Notes under the pieces: generated by a model
Databases searched by the model: none
What the model was told of the DNA's origin: nothing
What the model saw: only the letters and a program-made list of their open reading frames with translations
Translations under genes and position numbers: made by a program
NCBI GenBank assembly: GCA_015056245.1
Contig: SVGQ01000022.1
Span: 1 to 33,640, forward strand
DNA: 33,640 bases
Direction of reading: 5' to 3'
Source of the DNA: Clostridiales bacterium
Lineage (GTDB): Bacteria; Bacillota; Clostridia; Christensenellales; Aristaeellaceae
Shown here: piece by piece, positions 1 to 5,613 of the stretch
How positions within the stretch are numbered: position 1 is the stretch's first letter
How the letters are laid out: each line of letters begins with the position of its first letter

Positions 1-170
1 AGGTGCAGGAAACTCAGTTTCCTGCCGGGTGTGGGCAGAGCCCACAAAACCTTGCGCCGCAGCGCTTTTCAGCAAGCACAGCGAGCACCGTAGGTGCAAG
101 ATGTGCGACTTTTGAACAGAAGTATGGATTTTTCGACAGTCTGGCGCATGGGTTCACACCCATGCGTTTT
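1..170 (+). other. Non-coding stretch rich in inverted repeats, ending in a terminator
   Basis: No convincing gene is seen. The segment holds small hairpins: AGGAAACT/AGTTTCCT near 7-23 and GTGGGC/GCCCAC near 31-45. It ends in a 17-base intergenic repeat followed by a strong plus-strand terminator. This suggests the 3' end of a rightward gene lying before the window, converging on the leftward Gx-transporter gene. The short reading frames across it look like chance. Confidence 0.5.
129..145 (+). repeat. 17-base intergenic repeat, copy 1
   Basis: TTTTTCGACAGTCTGGC is found identically at 5474-5490. In both places its last bases run straight into a GC-rich hairpin followed by six T. The shared context suggests a mobile or conserved 3'-end element and not chance similarity. 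Confidence 0.6.
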
Positions 171-172
171 TT
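145..172 (+). terminator. Rho-independent terminator, plus strand
   Basis: A perfect 9-bp stem CGCATGGGT/ACCCATGCG is followed by TTTTTT. The T-run is on the plus strand, so it ends a gene located left of the window. It overlaps the last two bases of the leftward Gx-transporter stop codon. Confidence 0.8.
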
Positions 173-671
173 ATATTCTGGGAAATCTCCGGATGACCGC
201 TTTGGCAGCCAATCCGGTTGCCAGACCGGTCACCATGCCCACTGCCATGAGAATCGCCATGTACACCAGCAGGCCGGGGGTCTGGAGAATGATCATGGCG
301 AGGCCTACCTGTCCCACGTTGTGCAAAAGGCCACCTGCCATGCTCACTGCAACGGGACTCAGCTCCTTGGAGCGGCTCAGCAGGATCATGCCCGCCAGGC
401 TGACGATGCCGCCAGCGGCGGCGTACATCATGGAGGATGGGTTGCCAAACAGGAAGCCTGAAAGCAGGATCTTCAGTACCATGAGGAGCAGCGCGCTGGG
501 GATATCCAGTAAATACAAGGCAAAGAGCAGCACGCCGTTGCTCAGGCCCAGCTTAACGCCGGGCAGACCGGGCACCGGCAGACGACTTTCCACGAAGCCA
601 AGAATCAGCATCAGGCTCAGCAGCAGTCCCATCAGGGCTACGCGCTGGGTCTTTTGACGGGTTTGCTTCAT
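171..671 (-). CDS. Gx transporter family membrane protein (heptaprenyl diphosphate synthase component I-like)
   Basis: This is a 166-residue hydrophobic protein with about five membrane segments, resembling the Gx transporter family. That family is often annotated as heptaprenyl diphosphate synthase component I and is an ECF S-component-like integral membrane protein. The signature is the N-terminal stretch GFVESRLPVPGLPGVKLGL followed by a glycine/alanine-rich region (YAAAGGIVSL). The start at 671 was chosen over an upstream Met because ATG and the preceding gene's stop overlap as ATGA, indicating translational coupling. Its usual partner is the NusG domain II protein, as here. The substrate is unknown. 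A polyprenyl synthase role is not shown by the sequence, since no prenyltransferase motif is present. Confidence 0.8.
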   Translation of the reverse strand: MKQTRQKTQRVALMGLLLSLMLILGFVESRLPVPGLPGVKLGLSNGVLLFALYLLDIPSALLLMVLKILLSGFLFGNPSSMMYAAAGGIVSLAGMILLSRSKELSPVAVSMAGGLLHNVGQVGLAMIILQTPGLLVYMAILMAVGMVTGLATGLAAKAVIRRFPRI

Positions 672-1168
672 TGAGCATCCTCCAGAATAATGGTGTTGCC
701 CAGCTGTCCGGCGGGGATCAGTTCCAAGATCAGCTTGTGGGGCAGGCAGATGATCTGACCGCCAAGCGCACGGAATTCCATCACATCCAGTGAGGCCTCG
801 CCTTGACTGACACAATCCTGTGTGGAACAGTCAGCGCTGACCATCTGGATACTGGTGGGGGACACCTGCAGGGTGTTATGGCTGCCGTCTGGCTGGGTAA
901 AGGTATATTCGCCGGTGGCAGTAAGGGGCACAGGCGCATAGGTGAATCCATCTGCCCGTATGGACAGCCAGCATGTATCCGAGGGAACTTCCATTGGCAT
1001 TGTTTGCGCGTCTGAGGGAAGCATCAAGCCATTTGTGGCGGTGATGGTCAGGGAGCCAGAGCCGCTGTCCGGTTGCAGCGACGGGCGGCCTATCAGCAAT
1101 CCGGCGGCTGCCACTGCTATGATCAATACAACCAGCGCAATCATCAGTTTCATATTGGCATTGCGCAT
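668..1168 (-). CDS. NusG domain II-containing membrane-anchored protein
   Basis: This is a 166-residue protein with one N-terminal membrane segment (about residues 7-26, LMIALVVLIIAVAAAGLLIG) and an extracytoplasmic C-terminal domain. Residues 109-155 (VSADCSTQDCVSQG...LGGQIICLPHKLILEL) match the NusG_II family, with three cysteines in the family's C-x(4)-C...C arrangement. The function is not established; the family is commonly encoded beside Gx transporters, FMN-binding or ApbE proteins in Clostridia. It is first in a two-gene operon with its own promoter (TTGACA-17-TATCAT) and an AAGGAG ribosome site. Its stop overlaps the next ATG by 4 bases. Confidence 0.8.
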   Translation of the reverse strand: MRNANMKLMIALVVLIIAVAAAGLLIGRPSLQPDSGSGSLTITATNGLMLPSDAQTMPMEVPSDTCWLSIRADGFTYAPVPLTATGEYTFTQPDGSHNTLQVSPTSIQMVSADCSTQDCVSQGEASLDVMEFRALGGQIICLPHKLILELIPAGQLGNTIILEDAQ

Positions 1169-1191
1169 GGCTCAGGCTCCTTTGCTCGAAA

Positions 1192-1219
1192 AGTATCGTT
1201 TCATATGCCTATGATACTT
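1192..1219. promoter_or_regulatory. Inverted repeat over the -10 region, possible operator
   Basis: The arms AAGTATC and GATACTT are perfect inverses separated by 14 bases. One arm overlaps the minus-strand -10 box at 1211-1216 and the other falls just after the start point. This is typical repressor placement, but an mRNA hairpin is also possible. The regulator is unknown. Confidence 0.4.
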
Positions 1220-1239
1220 CACTGGCTGCCCAGTGTCAA
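1211..1239 (-). promoter_or_regulatory. Sigma-A type promoter for the NusG-II/Gx operon
   Basis: On the minus strand a perfect TTGACA -35 (1234-1239) and a TATCAT -10 (1211-1216) are separated by 17 bases. The start codon at 1168 lies about 35 bases beyond the predicted start point. Confidence 0.8.
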
Positions 1240-1310
1240 GGAAGAGACAGAGGGTCGCATGATCCGACAGCTTCTGACGGCGGCACGGACAGTATCGTTA
1301 TATAGAAACG

Positions 1311-1345
1311 CCGCCCGCTGCTGTTAGCAAAACGGCAGCGGGCGG
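1311..1345 (-). terminator. Terminator after the AGCS symporter
   Basis: An 11-bp GC-rich stem (CCGCCCGCTGC/GCAGCGGGCGG) lies directly after the symporter stop codon on the minus strand. It is followed by only a short T-rich tract (CGTTTC), so it is a moderate intrinsic terminator. Confidence 0.6.
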
Positions 1346-1360
1346 ATGAAGGATTCAGAA

Positions 1361-2872
1361 TCAGTTGTTCTCTTTGTCCTCGAAAATGTTCAACATGGGC
1401 TTTACATCCAGACCCTTCTGGCGATCCAGATAGTTCTTGGTGATCTTGCACACCAGACCGCTCAGCACAATCACGCCGATCAGGTTGGGGATCATCATCA
1501 GGCCATTGAAGGTGTCGGAGATATCCCAGGCCAGAGAGGAGGTCAGCAGCGCGCCGAAGAGAATCATCACCAGATGGATGACCTTGTACACGTTGACGCT
1601 CTTCACGCCGAACAGGTACTCCCAGGCCTTGGTGCCGTAGAGGTTCCAGCCCAGCACGGTGGTGAAGGCGAACAGCAGAATGGCGATGGCAATGAACTTG
1701 CCGCCGATGCCGGCAAAGCCGAACACGGAGTTGAAGGCAGCAGCCACGAGGGTAGCATCACTGATGCCGCCCACGGTCATGCCGGTGGACAGGTCATACA
1801 CGCCGGAGGTGAGTACCACCAGAGCGGTCATGGTGCAGACGATCATGGTATCGGCGAATACCTCAAAGATGCCCCACATACCCTGCTTCACAGGCTCCTT
1901 GACATTGGAGTTGGAGTGCACCATAACGGAGGAACCCAGACCGGCCTCGTTGGAGAACACGCCGCGCTTGAAGCCCTGCACCATCACGGTCTTGATGGCA
2001 GCGCCGGTAGCGCCGCCCACCGCAGCCATAGGAGCGAAAGCAGTCTTGAAGATCGCGCCGAAAGCGGGAATGATGTTGGCGTAGTTGATGCCGATGATCA
2101 CGATGCTGCCCAGAATGAACAGCACCACCATGAAGGGCACCACCTTCTCAGCGAAGGAAGCCACGCGCTTGAGGCCGCCCATGGTGATGGCAGCAGCCAG
2201 CGCCACCAGCAAAAGGCCGATGATCAGGCTGTAGAGGCTGACGCCTTCGTACAGGGTCACGTTGGCCAGAGCGGGAATGCTGAACGCGGATTCGATGTTC
2301 ACCACGATCTTGTTGACCTGACCCATGGCGCCGATGCCGAAGGAGGCCAGCAGGGTGAAGATGGAGAACAGCACCGCCAGCACCTTACCGATGGTCTTGC
2401 AGCCCTTCTTGGCGCCCAGACCATCGCGCAGGTAGTACATGGCACCGCCGGACCACTCGCCGTTTTCATTGCGGCGGCGGTAGTAGATGCCCAGCACATT
2501 TTCGGAGTAGTTGGTCATCATGCCCAGGAAGGCGGCGATCCACATCCAGAACACAGCGCCGGGGCCGCCGATGACGATGGCAGCCGCCACACCCGCGATG
2601 TTACCCACGCCGATGGTGGCAGCCAGAGCAGTGCACAGCGCCTGGAAGGGAGACACAGCGCCCTTGTCGTTCTCATGACCGATAACTTCTTTCTTGAGCA
2701 GGCTGCCGATGGTGTTCTTCCACCACAGCTTCAGCTGGCTGACCTGAAACACCTTGGTCACGATGGTGGTGAGCAGGCCGGTGGCCAGCAGCAGCACCAG
2801 ACCCAGCGTAGTCCAGATGAAGGTATTGACCACATTGTTGCCCGATTCAAGGGCTTTGAGGAATTGTTCCAT
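1361..2872 (-). CDS. Alanine/glycine:cation symporter (AGCS family)
   Basis: This 503-residue polytopic membrane protein matches the AGCS (AlsT/DagA) family, which imports alanine or glycine with Na+ or H+. Family signatures include CTALAATIGVGNIAGVAAAI near residue 80, GPGAVFWMWIAAFLGMMTNYSE, GGAMYYLRDGLG and GVFSNEAGLGSS. Length is normal for the family. The gene lies behind a glycine riboswitch and intrinsic terminator, so glycine is the likely substrate or signal. GGGGACG upstream of ATG serves as ribosome site. It is monocistronic, with its own promoter at 3112-3140 and a terminator after the stop. A 520-codon frame on the opposite strand is a codon-bias shadow. Confidence 0.93.
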   Translation of the reverse strand: MEQFLKALESGNNVVNTFIWTTLGLVLLLATGLLTTIVTKVFQVSQLKLWWKNTIGSLLKKEVIGHENDKGAVSPFQALCTALAATIGVGNIAGVAAAIVIGGPGAVFWMWIAAFLGMMTNYSENVLGIYYRRRNENGEWSGGAMYYLRDGLGAKKGCKTIGKVLAVLFSIFTLLASFGIGAMGQVNKIVVNIESAFSIPALANVTLYEGVSLYSLIIGLLLVALAAAITMGGLKRVASFAEKVVPFMVVLFILGSIVIIGINYANIIPAFGAIFKTAFAPMAAVGGATGAAIKTVMVQGFKRGVFSNEAGLGSSVMVHSNSNVKEPVKQGMWGIFEVFADTMIVCTMTALVVLTSGVYDLSTGMTVGGISDATLVAAAFNSVFGFAGIGGKFIAIAILLFAFTTVLGWNLYGTKAWEYLFGVKSVNVYKVIHLVMILFGALLTSSLAWDISDTFNGLMMIPNLIGVIVLSGLVCKITKNYLDRQKGLDVKPMLNIFEDKENN

Positions 2873-2896
2873 GTGTTTTACGTCCCCTTTCGTACC

Positions 2897-2928
2897 AATA
2901 AAAAATAGCCGTCAAACAGTTTGACAGC
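2897..2928 (-). terminator. Riboswitch-controlled intrinsic terminator
   Basis: On the minus strand GCTGTCAAA and TTTGACGGC pair around a 3-base loop, followed by TATTTTTTATT. It lies between the glycine aptamer and the symporter start. The CAGT...TGACA segment transcribed from 2966-2954 could pair with its 5' arm as an antiterminator. That alternative pairing is inferred by eye. Confidence 0.75.
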
Positions 2929-2969
2929 TCCGGGGATAGATGCAGGTTTTCCTTGTCACAAGACTGTGC

Positions 2970-3070
2970 TCCTGCTCCGTCCTTTTGCCTGAGAGATTCC
3001 ACCGGCGTTTCCACCGGCTTTGCACCTTCGGCACTCATTGCTGAGATTCTCCGGAGTTCCCTCCGCCCGC
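2970..3070 (-). ncRNA. Glycine riboswitch, single aptamer
   Basis: Read on the minus strand, the segment shows the gcvT-type core: CTCCGGAGA, then GCCGAAGGTGCAAA, then a GCCGGTGG/CGCCGGTGG helix, then AATCTCTCAGGCAAAAGGAC and a closing GGAGC. These are the conserved bases of glycine aptamers. Only one aptamer is recognisable, whereas many family members are tandem. The terminator downstream at 2897-2928 indicates control of transcription of the AGCS symporter. Whether glycine turns it on or off cannot be read directly. Confidence 0.92.
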
Positions 3071-3111
3071 AGTCTGTTTGCGATCCTGCAGGGTTCATTG
3101 GGGATGGGATT

Positions 3112-3140
3112 ATTCTATGCGTACATAGAAGCCGTGTCAA
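3112..3140 (-). promoter_or_regulatory. Promoter for the glycine riboswitch-AGCS transcript
   Basis: Minus strand: perfect TTGACA at 3135-3140, a 17-base spacer and TAGAAT at 3112-3117. The start point would be near 3105, about 35 bases before the aptamer core. Confidence 0.8.
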
Positions 3141-3148
3141 GGGGTAGG

Positions 3149-3343
3149 ATGTATTGGGAGTGTTTTTTATGGAAAAAGGAGCAAGACTATGTAAAGATTG
3201 ACCAAATTTATGTGGTTGATATGAAAAGTTGGGCTGGCTATTATGATCATTATGTAGAATACACATTGATTCCGTATAATGAAATACTCGAAAAAACAGT
3301 TGATGCTATCGAGGAACACAGCACAGTTACTAACGATCTATAA
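3149..3343 (+). pseudogene. AT-rich orphan reading frame, possible gene remnant
   Basis: From ATG at 3149 a 64-residue frame (MYWECFLWKKEQDYVKIDQIY...) runs to a TAA at 3343. It is rich in Tyr, Lys, Ile, Asp and Glu and clearly more AT-rich than every neighbour, which fits foreign or decayed sequence. The ribosome site is poor (GGGGTAGG touching the ATG), and the start lies against the -35 box of the opposite riboswitch promoter. I do not recognise a family. It could be a small real gene, but a leftover 3' fragment of a transferred gene seems more likely. Confidence 0.3.
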
Positions 3344-3362
3344 GTGACACGTACTTGATAAG

Positions 3363-3390
3363 CCCGCCTTCCTCTGATGGAAGGCGAGCA
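3363..3390 (+). terminator. Hairpin after the AT-rich fragment
   Basis: A perfect 8-bp stem CGCCTTCC/GGAAGGCG is followed by an AT-rich tail (AGCATTATTAAA) without a proper T-run. It lies 20 bases after the stop of the 64-residue frame, as expected for the terminator of a former or present small gene. Confidence 0.4.
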
Positions 3391-3436
3391 TTATTAAATA
3401 GCGATACCGCAAATTCATCTATTTGTATGCATAGCA

Positions 3437-3469
3437 AAAACCCGCTCAGCTTATGCTAAGCGGGTTTTC
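3437..3469. terminator. Bidirectional terminator beside tRNA-Arg
   Basis: The stem AACCCGCTCAGC/GCTAAGCGGGTT (one mismatch, TTAT loop) is flanked by AAAA on the left and TTTT on the right. It therefore can end transcription in both directions. On the minus strand it starts within 2 bases of the tRNA 3' end. Confidence 0.75.
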
Positions 3470-3470
3470 T

Positions 3471-3547
3471 TGGTGACCCCGGCGGGATTCGAACCCACGA
3501 CCTTTTGATTCGTAGTCAAACACTCTATCCAGCTGAGCTACGAGGCC
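3471..3547 (-). tRNA. tRNA-Arg (anticodon ACG), CCA encoded
   Basis: The minus strand gives a complete 77-base cloverleaf. The acceptor stem GGCCTCG pairs with CGGGGTC (one G-U), followed by discriminator A and an encoded CCA. The D arm is GCTC...GAGT, the anticodon stem TTTGA/TCAAA encloses loop CTACGAA with anticodon ACG, and the T arm carries GGTTCGAATCC. ACG after A-to-I editing reads CGU, CGC and CGA. It has its own promoter at 3582-3610 and a terminator directly after it, so it is a single-tRNA transcription unit. Confidence 0.96.
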
Positions 3548-3581
3548 ACATGCTGCTTGATTTCCTCAAATCAGCTTGATT

Positions 3582-3610
3582 ATTATAACAAACAAGTTTT
3601 CAAATTGCAA
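3582..3610 (-). promoter_or_regulatory. Promoter of tRNA-Arg
   Basis: Minus strand: TTGCAA (3605-3610), a 17-base spacer and a perfect TATAAT (3582-3587). The mature tRNA begins about 35 bases after the -10 box. The remainder of 3611-3710 shows nothing else recognisable. Confidence 0.8.
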
Positions 3611-3710
3611 GCCCTTTTTTCAAAAAAGTCGAACATTTTTTCACCGGACGGCCCGCATGGATATTCCGGCAAAGAAACTGCCAAAAGACACCCTTTTCCG
3701 CCTTCATCCC

Positions 3711-3739
3711 TTGCCCCGGGAGGCATTTCGGGATACAAT
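3711..3739 (+). promoter_or_regulatory. Promoter of the NSS transporter
   Basis: TTGCCC (4/6 match to -35) and TACAAT (5/6 match to -10) are separated by exactly 17 bases. The leader to the start codon is about 65 bases and I see no riboswitch fold in it. Confidence 0.65.
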
Positions 3740-3810
3740 AGTGACCGTGCGCGACCGGGATACCGGTTCCGCGCCGCCTTCCCTTATCAACTACGCGGAG
3801 GTTTTTCACC

Positions 3811-5214
3811 ATGGCAAATGCAACGAACAAACGCGGCAGTTTTACCGGATCCATCGGCTTTGTGCTGGCAGCCGCCGGCAGCGCGGTGGGTCTGGGCAAC
3901 ATCTGGCGCTTTCCCTATCTGGCTGCTAAGGATGGCGGCGGCCTGTTCCTTTTGTGCTACCTGCTGCTGGCGCTCACCTTCGGCTTTGCGCTGCTGACCA
4001 CGGAAATCGCCATTGGTCGTAAAACCGGTCAGAGCGTCCTGACGGCCTACGGTACCCTGCATCAGCGCTTCCGCTGGCTGGGCGTCGTGGCCAGCGCTGT
4101 GCCCGCCATCATCCTGCCCTACTACTGCGTCATCGGCGGCTGGGTGCTCAAGTATCTGGCGGCCTACCTGACCGGCGGCGGCGCGGCAGCTATGGCTGAC
4201 GGTTACTTTACCTCGTTCATCACCGCTCAGTGGAGCCCCATCGTCTGGTTTGTGGTGTTCCTGGCAGCGACAGCCGCCGTGGTGTTCATGGGCGTGGACA
4301 GCGGCATCGAGCGCCTGTCCAAAATCCTGATGCCGGTGCTGCTGCTCATGATCCTCGCCATCTCCGTGTTCTCCCTGACCCTGTCCCACACGGACGATGC
4401 CGGGGTCACCCGTACGGGGCTGGAGGGCTTTCTGGTGTATGCGGTGCCCAATTTCAAGGGCATCACCCTGCGAAGGTTCATGGTCATTCTGATGGACGCG
4501 CTGGGCCAGCTGTTCTATTCCATCAGTGTCGCTATGGGCATCATGGTGGCCTACGGCTCTTATGTGAAAAAGGACACCAATCTGGTCAAGTCCGTCAACC
4601 AGATCGAGCTGTTTGATACCATTGTGGCCTTTCTGGCTGGTCTGATGATCGTGCCTGCGGTATATACCTATCAGGGCACGGAGGGCATGGCTGCCGGTCC
4701 CAGCCTGATGTTCATCTCCCTGCCTCGGGTTTTCGGCGCTATGGGCGGCATCGGCGCGGTGGTAGGTGTGGTATTCTTCCTGATGGTGTCCTTTGCTGCG
4801 CTGACCTCATCGGTATCCATTATGGAGGCAGTGGTATCCGGTCTGGTGGATCGTTTCCATTTGCAGCGCAAAAAGGCTACTCTGTGGGTGACGCTGTTCG
4901 GTCTGGTGGTGGGCATCGTGGTGTGCCTCGGCTACAACCTGTTCTATTTCGAGCTGCATCTGCCCAACGACAGCGTGGGTCAGGTACTGGATGTGCTGGA
5001 CTACCTGAGCAACTTCATCCTGATGCCCGTCGTGGCCTTCTCCACCTGTATTCTCATTGGCTGGATCCTGAAGCCCGACACTGTACTGGACGAAGTGAGG
5101 ATCGGCAGCTGCCGTTTCAGCCGGGAGAGGCTGTATGTGGTCATGATCCGCTATGTGGCTCCTGTGCTGCTTTTGTTCCTGCTGCTGCAGGCGCTGGGTC
5201 TGATCAAACTGTAA
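3811..5214 (+). CDS. Sodium-dependent transporter, NSS (SNF) family
   Basis: This 467-residue polytopic membrane protein belongs to the neurotransmitter:sodium symporter family, whose bacterial members import amino acids with Na+. The diagnostic N-terminus GFVLAAAGSAVGLGNIWRFPYL (about residues 16-37) contains the Na+ and substrate-binding unwound part of TM1. Further signatures are GGLFLLCYLLLA, IGRKTGQS, YYCVIGGWVLKYL and ALTSSVSIMEAVVS. About 11-12 membrane helices are expected, which is usual for bacterial members. CGGAGG lies 9 bases before the ATG. The substrate cannot be deduced, and the gene appears monocistronic. Confidence 0.92.
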   Translation: MANATNKRGSFTGSIGFVLAAAGSAVGLGNIWRFPYLAAKDGGGLFLLCYLLLALTFGFALLTTEIAIGRKTGQSVLTAYGTLHQRFRWLGVVASAVPAIILPYYCVIGGWVLKYLAAYLTGGGAAAMADGYFTSFITAQWSPIVWFVVFLAATAAVVFMGVDSGIERLSKILMPVLLLMILAISVFSLTLSHTDDAGVTRTGLEGFLVYAVPNFKGITLRRFMVILMDALGQLFYSISVAMGIMVAYGSYVKKDTNLVKSVNQIELFDTIVAFLAGLMIVPAVYTYQGTEGMAAGPSLMFISLPRVFGAMGGIGAVVGVVFFLMVSFAALTSSVSIMEAVVSGLVDRFHLQRKKATLWVTLFGLVVGIVVCLGYNLFYFELHLPNDSVGQVLDVLDYLSNFILMPVVAFSTCILIGWILKPDTVLDEVRIGSCRFSRERLYVVMIRYVAPVLLLFLLLQALGLIKL

Positions 5215-5473
5215 CTGTGATATTCAGCTGGTCATCTGATGTGTATGCAAAGAAGCTGCGCCGGTCTTTCCGGTGCAGCTTCCAGGTCGTCAAAAAACAC
5301 GCCTGCGGCGGCTTTTTTGACGAGTCTTGCACCGTTTGCCTAGGAGCCTACGGCTCCCCGGGCGGCAAACGGCGATAGGAATCCCTTGCTGCGCAAGGGT
5401 TCCGAAACCGCCGCACATGTCGCCGGTTTCGGTTTGGCAATCAGAGAGCTGCGGCCCTCCGATACCTCCAGGG

Positions 5474-5490
5474 TTTTTCGACAGTCTGGC
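5474..5490 (+). repeat. 17-base intergenic repeat, copy 2
   Basis: TTTTTCGACAGTCTGGC is identical to 129-145 and, as there, leads directly into a hairpin plus T6 terminator. Flanking sequence outside this core is not shared. Confidence 0.6.
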
Positions 5491-5519
5491 CGGGGGAGCA
5501 AAGGCTCCTCCGGTTTTTT
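5490..5519 (+). terminator. Rho-independent terminator
   Basis: CCGGGGGAGC and GCTCCTCCGG pair (one mismatch) around an AAAG loop, followed by TTTTTT. It closes the hairpin-rich region and isolates the next promoter. Confidence 0.8.
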
Positions 5520-5525
5520 CATTGC

Positions 5526-5554
5526 TTGTCAGAATGCAGGAAGCGGGATATAAT
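5526..5554 (+). promoter_or_regulatory. Promoter of the rph-rdgB/yfcE operon
   Basis: TTGTCA and a perfect TATAAT are separated by 17 bases, only 7 bases after the preceding terminator's T-run. Confidence 0.8.
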
Positions 5555-5613
5555 ACCAACTGAACGAGAATCAATACAGACAAGCGACAACACATTACAG
5601 GAGGATGAAATCC

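Larger units (their letters stand above)
5215..5525. other. Hairpin-rich intergenic segment
   Basis: There is no gene here. Five hairpins follow one another: 5252-5282 (GAAGCTGC/GCAGCTTC), 5288-5322 (CGTCAAAAAA/TTTTTTGACG, GC-rich tip), 5334-5370 (GTTTGCC/GGCAAAC with inner GGAGCC/GGCTCC), 5383-5399 (CCCTTGC/GCAAGGG) and 5404-5430 (GAAACCG/CGGTTTC). A second copy of the 17-base repeat and a terminator complete it. A degenerate version of the repeat (TTTTTTGACGAGTCTTGC) lies at 5313-5330. The hairpin at 5288-5322 may end the NSS transcript. Confidence 0.6.

Noticed and set aside
1346-2908. 520-codon plus-strand frame rich in His, Gln and Gly
   Set aside because: It is the exact antisense of the AGCS symporter, with composition typical of shadow frames and no recognisable domain.
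3020-3148. Upstream part of the 107-codon frame starting in the riboswitch
   Set aside because: This part is antisense to the conserved glycine aptamer and its promoter, so openness there is chance. Only the portion from 3149 is considered.
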